This document shows positions 6,155 through 6,258 of a stretch of 6,258 bases of DNA, piece after piece. Every line of letters begins with the position of its first letter. Within the stretch, counting starts at the first letter, position 1. Under the pieces are notes generated by a model. The model saw nothing but the letters and a program-made list of their open reading frames with translations, was not told the origin of the DNA and made no database searches. Location: contig JAVBRU010000031.1 in NCBI GenBank assembly GCA_031547595.1, forward strand, positions 1-6,258, written 5' to 3'. The stretch comes from JAVBRU01 sp031547595. GTDB lineage: Bacteria; Bacillota; Clostridia; Christensenellales; Aristaeellaceae. The translations under genes and the position numbers were made by a program.

Positions 6155-6176
6155 TCATTGCCCAAGTGGGGGGCAA
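6148..6176 (-). terminator. terminator-like hairpin upstream of the deacylase gene
   Basis: On the - strand, TTGCCC (6176-6171), a 7-base loop and GGGCAA (6163-6158) are followed by TGA and seven T (6154-6148). This is the form of a short intrinsic terminator. It could end a transcript entering from beyond the right edge, or act as an attenuator in a long deacylase leader. The stem is only 6 bp, which limits confidence. Confidence 0.55.
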
Positions 6177-6195
6177 GGGAACACTGCTCCCTTGC
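6173..6195. repeat. perfect 8-bp inverted repeat
   Basis: GCAAGGGA (6173-6180) and TCCCTTGC (6188-6195) pair across a 7-base loop. The left arm shares four bases (6173-6176) with the terminator-like stem next to it, so the two hairpins cannot form together on one RNA. Confidence 0.7.
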
Positions 6196-6202
6196 GGGGG
6201 TA

Positions 6203-6221
6203 CAGGGGCGCGTAGCCCCTG
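6203..6221. repeat. perfect 7-bp GC-rich inverted repeat
   Basis: CAGGGGC (6203-6209) and GCCCCTG (6215-6221) pair across a 5-base loop, making a very stable hairpin on either strand. No T run follows in either direction. It stands 7 bases from the neighbouring dyad, and the cluster has the look of an intergenic dispersed repeat. I see no credible gene between here and the right edge. Confidence 0.6.
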
Positions 6222-6258
6222 CTTCGTCATATCTTACCCCGTGCCTTGTGCATAGCGG

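Noticed and set aside
6045..6230. 61-codon open frame on the - strand at the right end
   Set aside because: It runs through the hairpin cluster, the T run and the deacylase ribosome binding site and overlaps the start of that gene. Its composition is not protein-like.
1..6258. tRNA, rRNA, CRISPR, insertion sequence or phage genes
   Set aside because: No spaced direct repeats, transposase motifs, terminal inverted repeats or cloverleaf sequences were seen by eye on either strand.

Overview
The window (about 6.3 kb, GC-rich) holds most of a shikimate/chorismate biosynthesis operon on the + strand. A secreted SH3-repeat protein follows it, and then a convergent, YbaK-type aminoacyl-tRNA deacylase on the - strand. 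Several features point to a GC-rich member of the Clostridia/Bacillota: strong AGGAGG-type ribosome binding sites, a chorismate synthase with the RGGG-x-FSGR form I associate with clostridial proteins, a type II dehydroquinase, and a Gram-positive style secreted SH3 protein. Genus cannot be assigned from the sequence alone.

Layout. 1-205: 3' end of aroB (3-dehydroquinate synthase). 202-1395: aroA (EPSP synthase). 1388-2377: aroC (chorismate synthase). 2374-3396: a chorismate mutase-shikimate dehydrogenase fusion. 3393-3821: type II 3-dehydroquinate dehydratase. Each of these genes overlaps the next by 4 or 8 bases, so they almost certainly share one mRNA and are translationally coupled. After a 54-base gap comes a 570-residue exported protein (3876-5588) with about five SH3-like repeats and a two-copy beta-rich C-terminal module. 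A 15-bp perfect inverted repeat with A and T runs (5595-5636) separates it from the convergent deacylase gene (5638-6102, - strand) and looks like a bidirectional terminator. The last 156 bases are non-coding as far as I can see and hold three GC-rich dyads, one of them terminator-like on the - strand.

How the genes work together. AroB, the dehydroquinase, the shikimate dehydrogenase half of the fusion, AroA and AroC cover pathway steps 2, 3, 4, 6 and 7 to chorismate. The mutase half of the fusion takes chorismate on to prephenate, towards Phe and Tyr. DAHP synthase (step 1), shikimate kinase (step 5) and prephenate dehydratase/dehydrogenase are not in the window. The SH3 protein has no evident metabolic link to the pathway, and its co-transcription with the operon is possible but unproven.

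Most of the window is ordinary core metabolism. The items most worth a second look are the mutase-dehydrogenase fusion, the altered first histidine motif of AroC, the uncharacterised C-terminal module of the SH3 protein, and the mutually exclusive hairpins upstream of the deacylase gene.
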